Assembly: GCA_034687125.1 (NCBI GenBank)
Contig: JAQGBZ010000428.1
Span: 1-49,799 of the forward strand
Length of the DNA stretch: 49,799 nt
Direction: 5' to 3'
Origin: Neelides folsomi
Lineage: Eukaryota > Arthropoda > Collembola > Neelipleona > Neelidae
A model generated the notes under the pieces. The model did not search any database. It was not told the DNA's origin and worked only from the letters and a program-made list of their open reading frames with translations. A program made the translations under genes and the position numbers. This document shows, piece by piece, positions 28,001 through 39,671 of the stretch. How positions within the stretch are numbered: the stretch's first letter is position 1; every line of letters begins with the position of its first letter.

Positions 28001-29478
28001 AACTCAAAATTGACAAAAACCAAATAAAGTTTTCTTCATGTGCAAAAAATTGGCCTATTTAATCGCATATCTCATATCCATTGTTTTAACAATTTTATGT
28101 GTAGGAAAGGAATTAGAGTATATTTTATTACCTTAAATATCGCAATTATGAACATTAAGAAGTTAAATAAAGTTAAATAAAACAAATGATACAATAGGGG
28201 AAAACACATTGCCAATTCCTTGGCCAAACCGTGTTGGAAAAATAGAAGCCATAAAGCATCAAACTCAATGGCTTCCAAAAGTATCTGTAATTGTAATTAT
28301 AATGTTTAATAAACGACATTAGCTTATAGCTTAAGCTCCTCAATACATGCACAATCTAATATTTATAACATATAACTTATAAGAAACTCCCCAAATCTCC
28401 CAAGTGGATAAATAAACTAACAAAGAGATTGGAACGACGCAGTTTCCTATAGAAAAACACTGCAAAAACGCCATATTTTATCAAGAGCCTTTATAAACTA
28501 TAACTATTGCCATTTGCACAGACAAAGATAATGATAAAACTCGATGCGAAATTCTATAAAAAAAATCTATATAATCTATATAATAATAATACTAATCTTT
28601 ATAATATAAATTATTATCATGATTTTAATTATAATAATATTAGCATTTATAATGAATGTGTATTTATAATGTAATTAGCCAATCTCTTTTGTATTTGGAG
28701 GTTTTTGAGGTTTCTTTATGGAATTAGCCATTCGCATCTTCCCAACTCCCTTTCTTATTCTTCCCATTTTGCGAAGGAGGTGAAGATGAGATTTAATAAA
28801 GGGGGATTTGGCCATTTGGGTCTTTACACTTTTTAATGCATTCTTTGTAGGGCTAAATTAATGTGGTTCATATGCGAATTTCCTTTCTTGGTTCTCTTAT
28901 AATTTACTTCTATAGTTGACACATTTGTAATTGCGGAGAGAGTCGCGGAGATGAGGGAAAAATATGAATAAGAAAATCACTCACCTCACGAGATTTCCTC
29001 ACGTTGATGCGGAAGTGGGGGGGATCACTGCGCAATTAATAAATTCACTACTATTAATACACATACAATCTCTTTATCCAAACTCCCAAAAAATATTCCA
29101 AAATCACACAAAATAAATCATTAACCAAATTAAATCTTTTCTCATTGTGCAAAAAAACCTAATAAAATGATATTCGTTTAAAATTACTAAAATAATAACT
29201 AACCAAAAATCACAAAAAATATTTAGTAAATAAAGCAAATTCGAGTCTTTTAAGAACTTTAAATTATTTTAATTAGTATTTAAGTAAAATTGATTTTAAA
29301 ATGGATACAAAATTGATATAAAATTGAATATTTTAAAATGAGAGAAGGATTTTAATTTTAATTAAATAAGTGAATGATAAACTTACTTGAATTGCAGAAC
29401 TTTGACTCTCTCCCATCCCGTTCCCGTCTTGACCCAATGCTCTCCCGGGGATCTCCAGTCTTTGGAAATGAACGGCAT
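25027..29478 (-). CDS. FBXO25: FBXO25/FBXO32 (atrogin-1)-type F-box protein
   Basis: Five exons on the minus strand: 29387-29478 (ATG 29478-29476), 28985-29027, 26964-27202, 25530-25656, 25027-25398 (stop). Phase-consistent, 290 aa. The N-terminus [26 protein letters not shown] matches MPFLGQDWRSPG.W.K..DGW of the family. [26 protein letters not shown] matches its TLGEAFNRLDFSSAI.DIRR segment. The F-box is [18 protein letters not shown], followed by [11 protein letters not shown]. The C-terminal [20 protein letters not shown] and [11 protein letters not shown] end equal the family's CHYC/CRHC..LFW and F.DLFKF signature. These are substrate receptors of SCF ubiquitin ligases (FBXO32 drives muscle atrophy). 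At 290 aa it is about 65-75 residues shorter than vertebrate members. The missing piece is the Lys-rich nuclear-localisation region between exons 2 and 3, unless an extra phase-0 exon in the 1.8-kb intron is used. Confidence 0.88.
26161..26214. repeat. Tandem repeat, 11-bp unit
   Basis: About five copies of GAAAGTATACT in an intron of the F-box gene, the core TATAC/GTATA being near-palindromic. It looks like a minisatellite. Confidence 0.8.
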
Positions 29479-30121
29479 CCCTCAGCTGTTCTCCATCCAC
29501 GATGGAGTTAATCCCAATTAACTTTAACTCCTAGTTAACGTCCACTTTAAAGGAGTTGTAAGAGAAAGGAGATCAGCTGGAGAAGGTGAACAAAGGAAGT
29601 CTGCAGTCGAACTGTAAACAAATCGATTCGCATATTGCCAACATTTCTCCTCCCAACTCCCCCTTCGCCTCCTAACTTTTTGCATGGAATTCATCTCACC
29701 AAGATTCCTATGTTTTTACATGGAATCCGAACAGGGCCCAATCCTTGAATCCAACAACTCTCGCCCATTAAATAAATTAGTGTTTAAAAAAGGTTAACTC
29801 CCTTTGAGTTAATTAACCATCAATGAGTCATTTCCCCATTTTCCAATATTAATTTTTGGCTGTTAAGAGAGTTAAATAAGATTTAAATTTAATTTTATTT
29901 GAAACGTCTTCGTAGCTGCGGAGGAGGTTCAGGTTTTGAGTCGTTGAGGGAGTCACGAGACCCAAAGAGATAAAGAAAAAGATCTTTCAATTCTTTTGAT
30001 TCTATCGATGCAAGTTTAACTTTAAATCCTATTCACTGACTCATCCTGGGGGGAGGGGACGAACTTCTCATAAAATCCACAGTTAATTAAAGTTAATTAA
30101 AGAGGAGGTCAAAGGTTCATC
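29479..30121. promoter_or_regulatory. Divergent promoter region, F-box gene / TMEM55
   Basis: About 640 bp separate the two start codons. A purine-rich run lies before the TMEM55 ATG. No definite core-promoter element was identified. Confidence 0.45.
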
Positions 30122-31743
30122 ATGCCGTCGTTTGGGAGAGATGACGAAGAATCTCAGCCACTTCTGTCGTCCGATCCGAAAGGACCAGTCGCGATTGAAA
30201 TCTCCACCACGTCCAGAGGTAATTTAATATTTATAGAAATATTAAAGGACATTGACAGGTTGATTGAGGCGTAGTTATTTCCTAGTATTATATAATACTT
30301 ATCATTTATAATGACTCATTAATAAATCAGAATAAATCTAAACTTGGGGAGTTAAATAGTTTGGCAAACTTTAGTTAAGAAAACAATAGTTTTGCTTTAT
30401 TGGTTAAAATTCATTTGAATTAATCTGATTATTAATTATAACAGTTAATTAATTGTTAGTTAATTGTTGAGCTAAAGTTGAATATTTTTAGCTAAAATTA
30501 AGTCAAGAATTGTTTTGATATTGGTTTTTGATCTTTACGCCATTTGTTTTTAATGTCAGTGGAAGGAGGGACTCCGGACCGGACTTTGGAATGGGTGTCG
30601 ATGCCAAGCGGGTCAAATGTCACATGTCGTGTTTGCCAAGCTACGATTGACATCAGCGATAAGAGGGAACAACACGTTGTGAAATGTGGACAATGCTCAG
30701 AAGCCACGGTAAGATCGAAATAATTTAATAATTAACCTTACATTATATTATACAATTTATAAAAATAATTAGAATTTTATAAAGTTACATATTTTATTAT
30801 TTTACAATTATTTAAGTCTTTACATAATATGACATTTATCTATACTTTAATATATATCCATAAAATCACTGTCATAAGTATAGTTATAACTTCTAACTAT
30901 TTATACAACTTTGATTAATTTTATGAATTAATTAATTAATCTTTGGATTTTAGCCAATTCGTAATCCTCCACCTGGAAAGAAATACGTTCGTTGTCCATG
31001 CAATTGCCTTCTCATCTGTCGGGCGTCGAGTCAGCGGATTGCTTGCCCTCGCCCAAATTGTAATTACTCAAATAATAAATTAATTATTACACTCACGCTT
31101 ACGTAATTTAATCCAGTAATTAATCGTTACTTTTAATTAATCGATAATTAATATTAAAATGATGATAATATCTAAAAACTGTTTTTAGGCAAAAGAATAA
31201 TCAATTTGGCTCCAAGTCCTTCACTTCCGCCAGTTCCCCTCGGGATGGCTCGAGTGAACTGCGCTCATTGTCGCGACTCTTTCCTCTTCAACACTCTCAA
31301 CAACAGTTTGGCCCGTTGTCCCCATTGCAGGAAGTTGAGCTCGGTCGGGGGCGACTACGCCCGTTCTCGTGGCATTATTTACATTGTTCTCGCCTTCCTC
31401 TTCCTGGCCATCGGCATCGGAGTAACCATTGGAACTTATAAAGTAAGAATCCCAATAAATAATCCCATTATTAAAATAATAATTAAAATAACTTTAGTTC
31501 ATTAACATATTTTTATTTAATAATAAAAGGGATTAATTCTATTTTAATAATAGGGATTAATTATATAAATGAGTTATTATTAAATGAGTTATAATTAATT
31601 ATTAATTAATTTTCCAGGTGGCGGAAAAGAAGGGTGGGATTTTCGTGGCATACATTGGAGCTTTCCTTGTTGCTCTCTTTTTTCTCGTGAGGAGCATTTA
31701 TTACTGCACAATGAAAGTGTCCGTGATTGAAGGGCCGATGTGA
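30122..31743 (+). CDS. PIP4P1: TMEM55/PIP4P phosphatidylinositol-4,5-bisphosphate 4-phosphatase
   Basis: Five exons: 30122-30218, 30560-30708, 30954-31059, 31189-31442, 31618-31743 (TGA); 243 aa, close to the about 260-280 aa of TMEM55A/B. Order: short acidic cytosolic start with SQPLL (a possible lysosomal dileucine-type signal), first zinc-binding pair ([22 protein letters not shown]), [20 protein letters not shown], the CX5R catalytic motif CRASSQR (residues 104-110), [14 protein letters not shown], a second CxxC pair ([16 protein letters not shown]), then two transmembrane helices ([36 protein letters not shown]). The family removes the 4-phosphate of PI(4,5)P2 at late endosomes and lysosomes and positions lysosomes. 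TMEM55A and B cannot be told apart here; invertebrates usually have one gene. Confidence 0.95.
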
Positions 31744-31804
31744 TGATGTTTATTCTATTTTAAATGTCTCGATTCCCTCAACTTGCGATATCTTATTTAT
31801 AAGC

Positions 31805-31871
<67 letters not shown>
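31805..31871. repeat. (TTA)n microsatellite
   Basis: About 22 uninterrupted TTA/ATT units lie between the TMEM55 stop and its poly(A) signal, so they probably are transcribed in the 3'UTR. The poly-isoleucine ORF on the other strand is a by-product. Confidence 0.95.
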
Positions 31872-31872
<1 letters not shown>

Positions 31873-31986
31873 CTAATTGTATCATTAATTATGTAAATGA
31901 AATTACATACATAAGTACAATAATAATTAGGATTTAGGATGATGTAATGGATTATGTTAGTTATATTTATAGCTTTAGACACATTT

Positions 31987-31992
31987 AATAAA
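31987..31992 (+). terminator. AATAAA poly(A) signal of TMEM55
   Basis: Canonical hexamer 244 nt after the TMEM55 stop codon, the first good AATAAA downstream of the microsatellite. Confidence 0.5.
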
Positions 31993-34003
31993 GGAGGAAT
32001 TTAAATTTCTTCTTCCCGCCCTCAACAATCCAATTTATTTAGATCAAATATATTTATGAAATCAATTAGGTATTACTTAATTATATTGATGTGAGTTGAA
32101 TGTTTAAATCAACTGGAGGAATTAAATGCCGGATGGCTCTGACTGAATCATGAATTGTATGGAAGTGAAGAAGAACAATTTTCTCTCGATTCCAATTTAT
32201 TATATTCATCTAGATGTATTAAATCTATTAAACAAAATCTATTAAATTAAATCTTGTACGATAATTATAAAAGTGTTGATTTAAATTAAGGAATTTCATT
32301 ATTGTTTTTGTTCATTTTTTAATGAAGTTCATACTTACTTATATCTAATAAATACATTGTTAATTTAAGATTAAATACAATTTGATTGTTTAAATACAAT
32401 TTGATTAATAACATTATTAAAATTTGCTTGTTTAACATATTTGGAAATTATTAATTTGAAAATAGAAAATAAAATTAACCAATTTGTTACATAACTGAAA
32501 GTGAGTTAATAAATTGTGCATGAATTGTCTCTTGACTTTTAGATCAATTGCAATTAAATAAATCCAGCATGATAAAATTATACGAGATTAATTGATATTA
32601 GAATTAAATTAGATTAATTGAATATTTAAAATATACCAATAAAATAAATTTTTCGTGAGTTTCTTAAAAACATAATTTGAAAATGATTTATTCAAATCTA
32701 ACGCTGCACAATATTAAAACGCATTTATTGACTCGAAGAAATTTACCTTTAATATTTTACAACATTTACAAGAAACTTTGTAATAATTTTTCCTAAAATC
32801 AATAATGAAACTTGCACTTTACAAAAGTTGAAAGTTTTCACAGATAATAAATATAAGATTTAATTAATAAATTATCATTCCATTTAATCATTTTCATTAA
32901 TCATTAGTTTAAACGTAAAATTTTTTTTCAATTTATTTTTTCACAAGAAAAGACAGCAAACGGAGTTTATGACATGGTGGTATTTTCGGAGTATTTCCCT
33001 TTCAAAGTACTTTTGATGCTTTCCTTAATTAACATTAAATGACTCTAAACTTCCATTTTAATTCTTAGCTGCAGTTGCTCTTATTAAAGTTTAACTATTA
33101 ATAAGGTTTATATTATTTATTAATGGTAATTAAGTAATTGTTAAAAAATTTAAAAACAATTATCATAAGTATAATCTTCAATTTTATACTAATTAACTAT
33201 AATGTAATTAACTTTAAAGAGTAGTTGTTGAAAAATAAAGACTAGTAAAACTTAAAATCACAAGAGAAAAAAAGAGATTTTTTTAATACTTGGTCATTTA
33301 AAATACTTTAAAATTGTTTCAATTTGTAAATTTGATTTGCCCTTGTGCGTCCTTCAATTGGGGATTGAAATTTGATATAATGAGTTTCATTTGAATACAT
33401 TCTTTTCCATAATCGATTGTTAAAAGGTTTGAACTTTTGGTTATTTAACGTGATAATTATTTTAAACCACTCTTAAAGTTTTTTTCGTTTTTCTTTAAAA
33501 TATTTAATTCATTCGTTGGCCAAAGTTAATGTAATTGTATTCGCAATTATTCATAACATTAAAATGGACATTGATAGTGTTATATTAAAATATTATATTA
33601 AAGACAATAAACTGAACCTAACTGAACTTGAGTGTTTTATCTTAATTTCATATTCTAAACGCATATCAGTCCAAAATATACTGATATTAATGAGAGTAAT
33701 TAATTAGTAATTAATAACACAAAAAGAATATAAAAAATTAAAAGTGAAACAAACACTTAAAATAATTATTTCTCAGACTCTGATCTTAACACAGCGTAAA
33801 CATTTTTTTATCAAACAATGGAAATAGAAACATTGTGAATGTTTAAATCTTTAAGCATCTTCAGCTTCTTATTATTTCAACTTATAAATTAAAAAGTTTA
33901 AATTCTAGAAAAATTCATAAAATTAAAAACATTAAAGTTATAAATGAGAAATTCTTTATATTGAGAAATTAAAACGCTGAATAAAGTGAAATTAAGTTTC
34001 AAA
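31993..34003. other. Gene-free A+T-rich spacer
   Basis: Convergent 3' flanks of TMEM55 (+) and LPCAT (-). I see no exon, RNA gene or repeat worth naming. Confidence 0.55.
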
Positions 34004-37000
34004 CTATTTTTCTTTCATGATTTGAGATATTGATTTGGGTCGACGTTCCTTCAATGGGAATTCCCCTTTCAATTTCCCTCCAATTTCCATTGCATTCCAC
34101 TTGGCGCATTCTAGTCTCTTGAACATCTTTTCGCGGAATTCTCCTTTAAAAAGGACAATTAAATGAATCATTAATTTACATTCATAAATTATATTATTTA
34201 AATCAAATTAACTTATTCGATCCAAATAATTGCCTAATGTTTTATAAACTTAATCTGAATTAAACTTAAATAAGAATAATTAATTAATTAATTAACTCAC
34301 TTAAATCCATAATTGACCGATTTGTTCTTTTAGTGGAACCAAATCCTTCATAAACATTTTCCCCTTCTTCTTCTTTACTCCCAAAGACAGCAGCAAGGAA
34401 ATTCATAAATTCTTCTTTCCGCATTTGCAATTTATCCTCCGAATACATCTGTTCATATTTTGTTATATTTTAAATATTACCGAATAAATTATTTTAATTT
34501 TATCATAAAAATTATTTTTCTTTAAAAGATTTAGCTAAAATATAATTTAGGAAATCTTACATGGAACAAAACGGCAGACATTTTCTCAATACACATCCCA
34601 CCATTGAGAAGAAGTGAAGAGAAAATATAATTCCGAACATCAATGAGATCATCTTCCTGTAATTACAAAATTTACAATTATTAATTAGCTTTTTTATTAA
34701 TTGGTTTTAAAGTTATAATTGGTTAATTGAATTGAATTGGTTGAATTAATGTTTAATTAATCATACGGTTATAAAAGGTTGAAGAAGTTTGTTGAGCTCT
34801 TCCGAATGGATATTTGGAGGAGGAGAGATTTTTCTAGCGTTCCATTCCTCTCTCATTGTGAGATCTTGTAAAAATTTTAATTCCTCTCGCTTTTCAATTC
34901 TAAAATCGTTCAAATTAAAAATTATGATATTTAAAATTATCAAACTATCATAATTAGTTAATTAGCTATTGACTTGTGTTTTAATCAAGGAATTGAGTAT
35001 TTAAGGATTATTTTAATTCTAACATGATCGATTTCCTCAAATTTGAAAGGCCAGTGAGACGCTTTGCAAGAGTTGATTTTCCCATTTCAGCAATAAAAGC
35101 CCCGTCCTCAAATGTGTAATTCGTCACTGGAACTCCTATAGCTCTACAAAAATTAGCAACAAATACATAATTAACATCACATTACAATCAAACTTCAAAC
35201 CTTTAGCTAAATATTGTTTAAAGTTAATTAATAGTCGTTAAATTGAATAGAAAGTTATTTCCTTACAATGCCATTTGTTTCTGAACATTTTTGGCAAACA
35301 ACTTGTGATCCGCTTTCTCTTCCTCTGAAGGGCGATAAACGGGCAAATATTCAATTTCCATTTTATTATGGAATTGACACAACGTGTACCAAATTGTGCT
35401 TGTCCTGAAGAAAGAAAACAAAATTAATTACTTAAACATGAGTCGATTTTAGCTAAAATAATTAATATGTTAAATTAATGTTGGAATCTTACGCTGGAGG
35501 TCCATCGAATGTCCAAGTAAGAACATCGAACCGATTCGGATATCGAACAATTACTGGCTGAACGGGCATTCCGGGCAAAAAGGCTCCAGCTTTGAAGTTC
35601 ACCAATCCGCTTCGATTGGAGCAAGTTCCTTCAGGGTAAATGTAAATCTGCAATTTCATATTAAATTCATTAAACATTGACTTTAATCACAATACAATTT
35701 AGATTAGATTGTTTATCCAGATATTTATTTAATCACGAACAATTGACCAAATACTATTTTAGTCTTTAATTTACCTGTGGCCATTTCTCATCAGATTTAG
35801 CTCGGTTTGTAATTTCTTTGATTGAATTTTGCCTGGATTCTGGATCAGATCTTGAAACATATACAGGTTGGGTCATGTCCACGAGTTCTAATAAAATCAT
35901 AAAATTAAATAATCTGTCTAGAAAAGTTAAAATATGCCATAAAGTATAGAATGATCGTAATTTTCACAATACTATTATTTTAATTACTTAATTATGTAAA
36001 TTACACATGGTTAAAAAATATATTTAGTATACTTCCAAAGAAATGAACGTTTCTGACTGAAGATTTTGCCACCACGGACGGAGCTCCCATCATAATGAGT
36101 GGAAAAGCGTCAAAGTAAGTTGAGTGGGGAGCGACGGCCAAAATCGGAGCTTCTTTCGCGTTCGCTTGACGTCCTTTGACCTTCACCCAATGGAAACCAG
36201 CACAGAAGAAAAGACTCCGCATAACTCCATGAGCAATAAATTCCCTCAATCGTCTAAATCACGCAAAGATCAATTAAATACAATTTGAAAACTAAACATC
36301 TACCAATAATAATATTTAAATATTTAAATAAAGTTACGAGTTACTGTTATATTAAGTAAAGTTGATTAAATAGCAATCGTTAAATCAAAGTTAAATAATA
36401 TAATTACCTTCTCCAATTTGAATAAGGATGTTTCTGACTTTCTTCAAAAGTTAAATTGACCATCCCAATTGTCGCAAGAAGCCAAGCAAGAACAAGGAAA
36501 GCAAACACTCCAATAACTCGAAGAGGAGCAATGGTCACTGACATAAGCCCAATCTATTAAAAATTAAAAATATAAATTGTTAGTTAATTAAATAAGTCAC
36601 ATTCTCACGTTTAACCTAAAGAATTATTTACAAAATACAAATAGTTAAATGTAATTAAAAAATGAAACCAACCTTAAATCTTTCATAAAAATTCCATTTA
36701 ATTCGGTGATGAAATGGAGAATTTGGAATCGACGTTTCTTCTTCTTCTTCCCAAAATGAATTTGAATGAAGATCGTCGTGATCTCCAAGTGTTTGTTTGT
36801 GCTTCTTTTCCTTCTCCACTTCTTTCTTCCTCTTGAGCAAAAGAGCTTCGAAATCGTCTTCGTTCGTTCCAAAGAGATCGTCGAGGGTTCTTCGTGGGGA
36901 GAAAGAAAAACTGTGCTTTTGAATTGAATTCTCGTAAATCCGCCACAGGGAAGTGTTCTTAAGACTCAGGTTCAAATTGAGGTTATTTAGATAGTTGAGG

Positions 37001-37137
37001 CCAAGGGAAGGCAAAGAGAAAAAATCTCCTCGATTGTTCTCGTCTTCGTCGTCGTCAATGTTGTCCAAATATGAGGGAGGTTCACGACGTCGAGAAACTT
37101 CCTTTTTGTCTTCGCGCCCATCGCGCCGTCCTTCCAT
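34004..37137 (-). CDS. LPCAT: LPCAT-family lysophospholipid acyltransferase
   Basis: Eleven exons, minus strand: 36673-37146 (ATG 37137), 36408-36553, 36033-36253, 35775-35887, 35493-35647, 35267-35404, 35024-35143, 34767-34899, 34561-34656, 34301-34448, 34004-34143 (TAG). 624 aa, all phases agree. A charged, disordered N-terminus of about 150 aa (MEGRRDGREDKKEVSRRREP) precedes a membrane segment (VIGVFAFLVLAWLLATIGMV). The acyltransferase core has motif I PHSTYFD (HX4D, His246/Asp251), motif III YPEGTCSNRSG (residues 319-329) and motif IV GAFLPGMPVQPVIVRYPN, then MEIEYLPVYRPSEEE, as in LPCAT1/2/4. These ER/lipid-droplet enzymes re-acylate lysophosphatidylcholine. The about 200-aa C-terminus has no clear EF-hand loop, only an EF-like helical region, and ends in a Lys/Arg-rich tail. 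An in-frame ATG in an upstream exon (37370-37368) would add four residues. The LPCAT1/2/4 subclass is unresolved. Confidence 0.92.
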
Positions 37138-37367
37138 TAAGATTTGCTACAAAATACAAATTCAATTATTAATTATTATCTTAAGGTAGATTAGTTTATT
37201 TACTTAAAGTAAGCTAATCATTAATAGATAAATTTGACAGGCCAAGAGCAATGCAACAACTGTCAAATATTAATTGAATTATTTAATATAATGAAATTGT
37301 ATTTTACTTATAATCGGCATTTCTATTAAATTATTATTATAAAATAAACCGAAGTTTAATTACTCAC

Positions 37368-37370
37368 CAT
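37368..37370 (-). other. Candidate upstream start codon at an exon edge (LPCAT)
   Basis: On the minus strand the sequence AACTGCAATTATG is followed at once by GTGAGTAAT, a strong donor. The next acceptor (TTTTGTAG at 37154-37147) starts CAAATCTTAATGG, so splicing gives ATG CAA ATC TTA ATG GAA in frame with the LPCAT ORF. The start codon would then be the last three bases of the first exon. Use of this AUG would yield MQIL before the MEGRRD start. Confidence 0.5.
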
Positions 37371-38395
37371 AATTGCAGTTAAGTTGAAGATGTTCTTAAA
37401 TTTCACTTATTATTCTTTAAGACTTATAAACACTCAGTCAGATCATAAAATGGTAACAACAATTAAATAGTAAACTTCAAAAATCCAAATCACTTTTGGT
37501 AAATGAAAATTTTAACTTTTTATAAACTGACTGTTCATTAATTCATAACTTGTAATAATTGTTGGTTAAAGTTAAATGAGGTTAGTTGACTCATTCCCCC
37601 AACTCTCTTTAATTGTCCGGAAGTGGTAAGACGTAAGGCCTATAATAAAATATAAAACTCAAATTAGTATTCAAATTTTAAAATTATTAAAATAAAATAC
37701 CCTTGAAGCATTTAGCCCTTTAATGATCGTAAACTTAAATATAAATGTGTAAAGTAGAACAAGGGATTTATTTCTGTAAAACAAACCAAGCGTTTTACAA
37801 TCGTGGAGGAATGAGAGCGAGAGAAAATATTTAACACCTGTCCTGATTCCAACCTTCTTAAATCCCCATTTACAAAATTACAAAAATTATATACCTTCGC
37901 TCAAGTAAATTCTGTAAAATGATTTGAAACAATATTTCCTTTACTTCCACAATTGGGAATTATCAATATTAAATAAACGCTGTTTATTTAAGATATTTAA
38001 ATTTAATTGGATATAAATTGCCCTAAATGGTCGAATGGTCCGAACCTTTGCGAAAGGAAAGCTGACGTAATTTCGCCAATGTTGGTAACTTCAATTATGA
38101 ATCTGAATAATTGAGTATTTAATCATTGAGTATTTAATCTATGGGTTAATAACAGCCAGTCTGGTTTAATTCTTTAATTGGAAGAGTATTTAAAGAATTG
38201 GAAAGGGCCCGAGATATTTGGGAGTTTGACAGGAGTTGTTGGGAAGAAGTGAAGGAACTGAATTTACCAAATTGGTGGTTCCACAACCGACGCAATCCTT
38301 CCCTCGAAAATAGACACACTTTATATACAGAGCGAGCCATACTTTAATATACAAAGAACTCCTTTGCTCAAAAACTTTTCTATTCTACAACTCCC
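37371..38395. other. Upstream region of LPCAT
   Basis: A+T-rich. A minus-strand 64-codon ATG-started ORF (38340-38146) begins MARSVYKVCLFSREGLRRLW. The DNA there contains TATATAAA on the minus strand, so it may instead be a TATA promoter with a leader; no family signature was seen. Confidence 0.35.
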
Positions 38396-38755
38396 ATGAA
38401 GGATTTCTTATTTCTGCGAAACGTATATATAAAACTATGTTAAAACTATGTTAAAACTATGTTAAAACTTATGTTAAAATTATATAATCCTGACCGTAAA
38501 ATTGGAATGTGTTCAGTAAGACTCGAAAGAGAATCTGTTCAACACGTTGAATTGGCAAAGTATGCAAAAGCTTCAGTGATCAAAAATCCTATACACATAT
38601 CGTATAAGGTAGATGTGGAATGTATGTTGATGTATTTATGTTTTTAGGTATATGCGGATTTTGGGCAAAATAAAAATCGTGGCCCGGAGGTTCGAAAAGA
38701 AATGAAGGCAAATCCCAAAGTTGAAGGTCACTTTGGATCAAACTCAAATGGCTGA
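38396..38755 (+). CDS. Weak candidate small spliced gene
   Basis: The best piece is 38648-38755, preceded by TTTTTAG and ending in TGA. It encodes VYADFGQNKNRGPEVRKEMK then ANPKVEGHFGSNSNG in codons like those of the real genes around. Two upstream ATG exons would join it in phase 0: 38396-38422 (MKDFLFLRN, donor GTATAT) or 38459-38515 (MLKLMLKLYNPDRKIGMCS, donor GTAAGA). The product would be 44 or 54 aa, hydrophilic and without a known motif. It may also be the last exon of a gene I cannot trace, or chance. Confidence 0.27.
38430..38480. repeat. Short tandem repeat, 11-bp unit
   Basis: About four slightly diverged copies of AAACTATGTTA in a row, each carrying an ATG on the plus strand. The second candidate start of the weak small gene lies in the last copy. 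Confidence 0.7.
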
Positions 38756-39671
38756 AATGAGATGATGAATCACGCTGTTTTTCATCATCCAACAAAACCA
38801 CCAAAATTACAATGCTTTAACACTTCATACCTTTTTTTTACTATAATGTAGTACATCTATGCTACTTGCTACATCTATTTACTATGTATTTATGTATGCA
38901 TTATTTATCAGAAGAAGTTGTTTTTATGTAGAAACGAGTTAAGCCTGACGTGTGATAAATTAAGCCATACATGTATATTTATCTATATTAAAATGTTTTA
39001 TTTATCTCGTGCCTCATCCCTGTCAGCGTGTCAGCACTGATTCTGAAGAGTCAAAAGACTCATCATTTTAAAAAAAAGACTTCTTAATAAAATTACACGA
39101 GTAAAGGATAAATTGAAAAAAATTGAAAGTTATGATAATTTGTCTCATTTATGCTTCATCGACTAATGCATTATTTATAACAGAACCAGAACATGCATAA
39201 TCTTAAATACAGATACATAATGTATTGAATGTGTTTAGTTTTGGTGTAATGATTCAGCATTACAAGAGAAGCTAATTTTGAAAATAACACCCAATCACAC
39301 GAATTTGTTATGAATTAGTTATCTTAAATTTCATCTTTTTATGAATTAGTTAATTAAGTAATTGCTAATTCGCAAATAATATTGCTAATACTAATTCGCA
39401 TATAGTAGCTTATTCACATTAGCTCTCAAGTTCACAATAAGATTATGAAAGATAATGCTAAATGGACCAAATGAGCTCTAAAAACTCTAAATAATTTTAC
39501 TTTATGTTATTTAAAAAGAAATTGCACTTGCAAAAAGAGCATAAAGAGAAGCGATAAATTCGCGTAATTATATATTCGTGTAATTTACTTTATAATGTAT
39601 AGAAGGAATTTCCACTTGCTTTTACTTCAATAAAGTGCACTTCAATAAACCAACTGTTTTTAACTCCAAAC
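38756..39671. other. A+T-rich spacer
   Basis: No exon, RNA gene or repeat that I can support. Confidence 0.5.

Noticed and set aside
31797..31982. Poly-isoleucine minus-strand ORF
   Set aside because: Direct product of the TTA microsatellite.
36645..37189. Other-frame ORFs over LPCAT exon 1
   Set aside because: Shadows; the MEGRRDG frame joins in phase with the membrane and acyltransferase exons.
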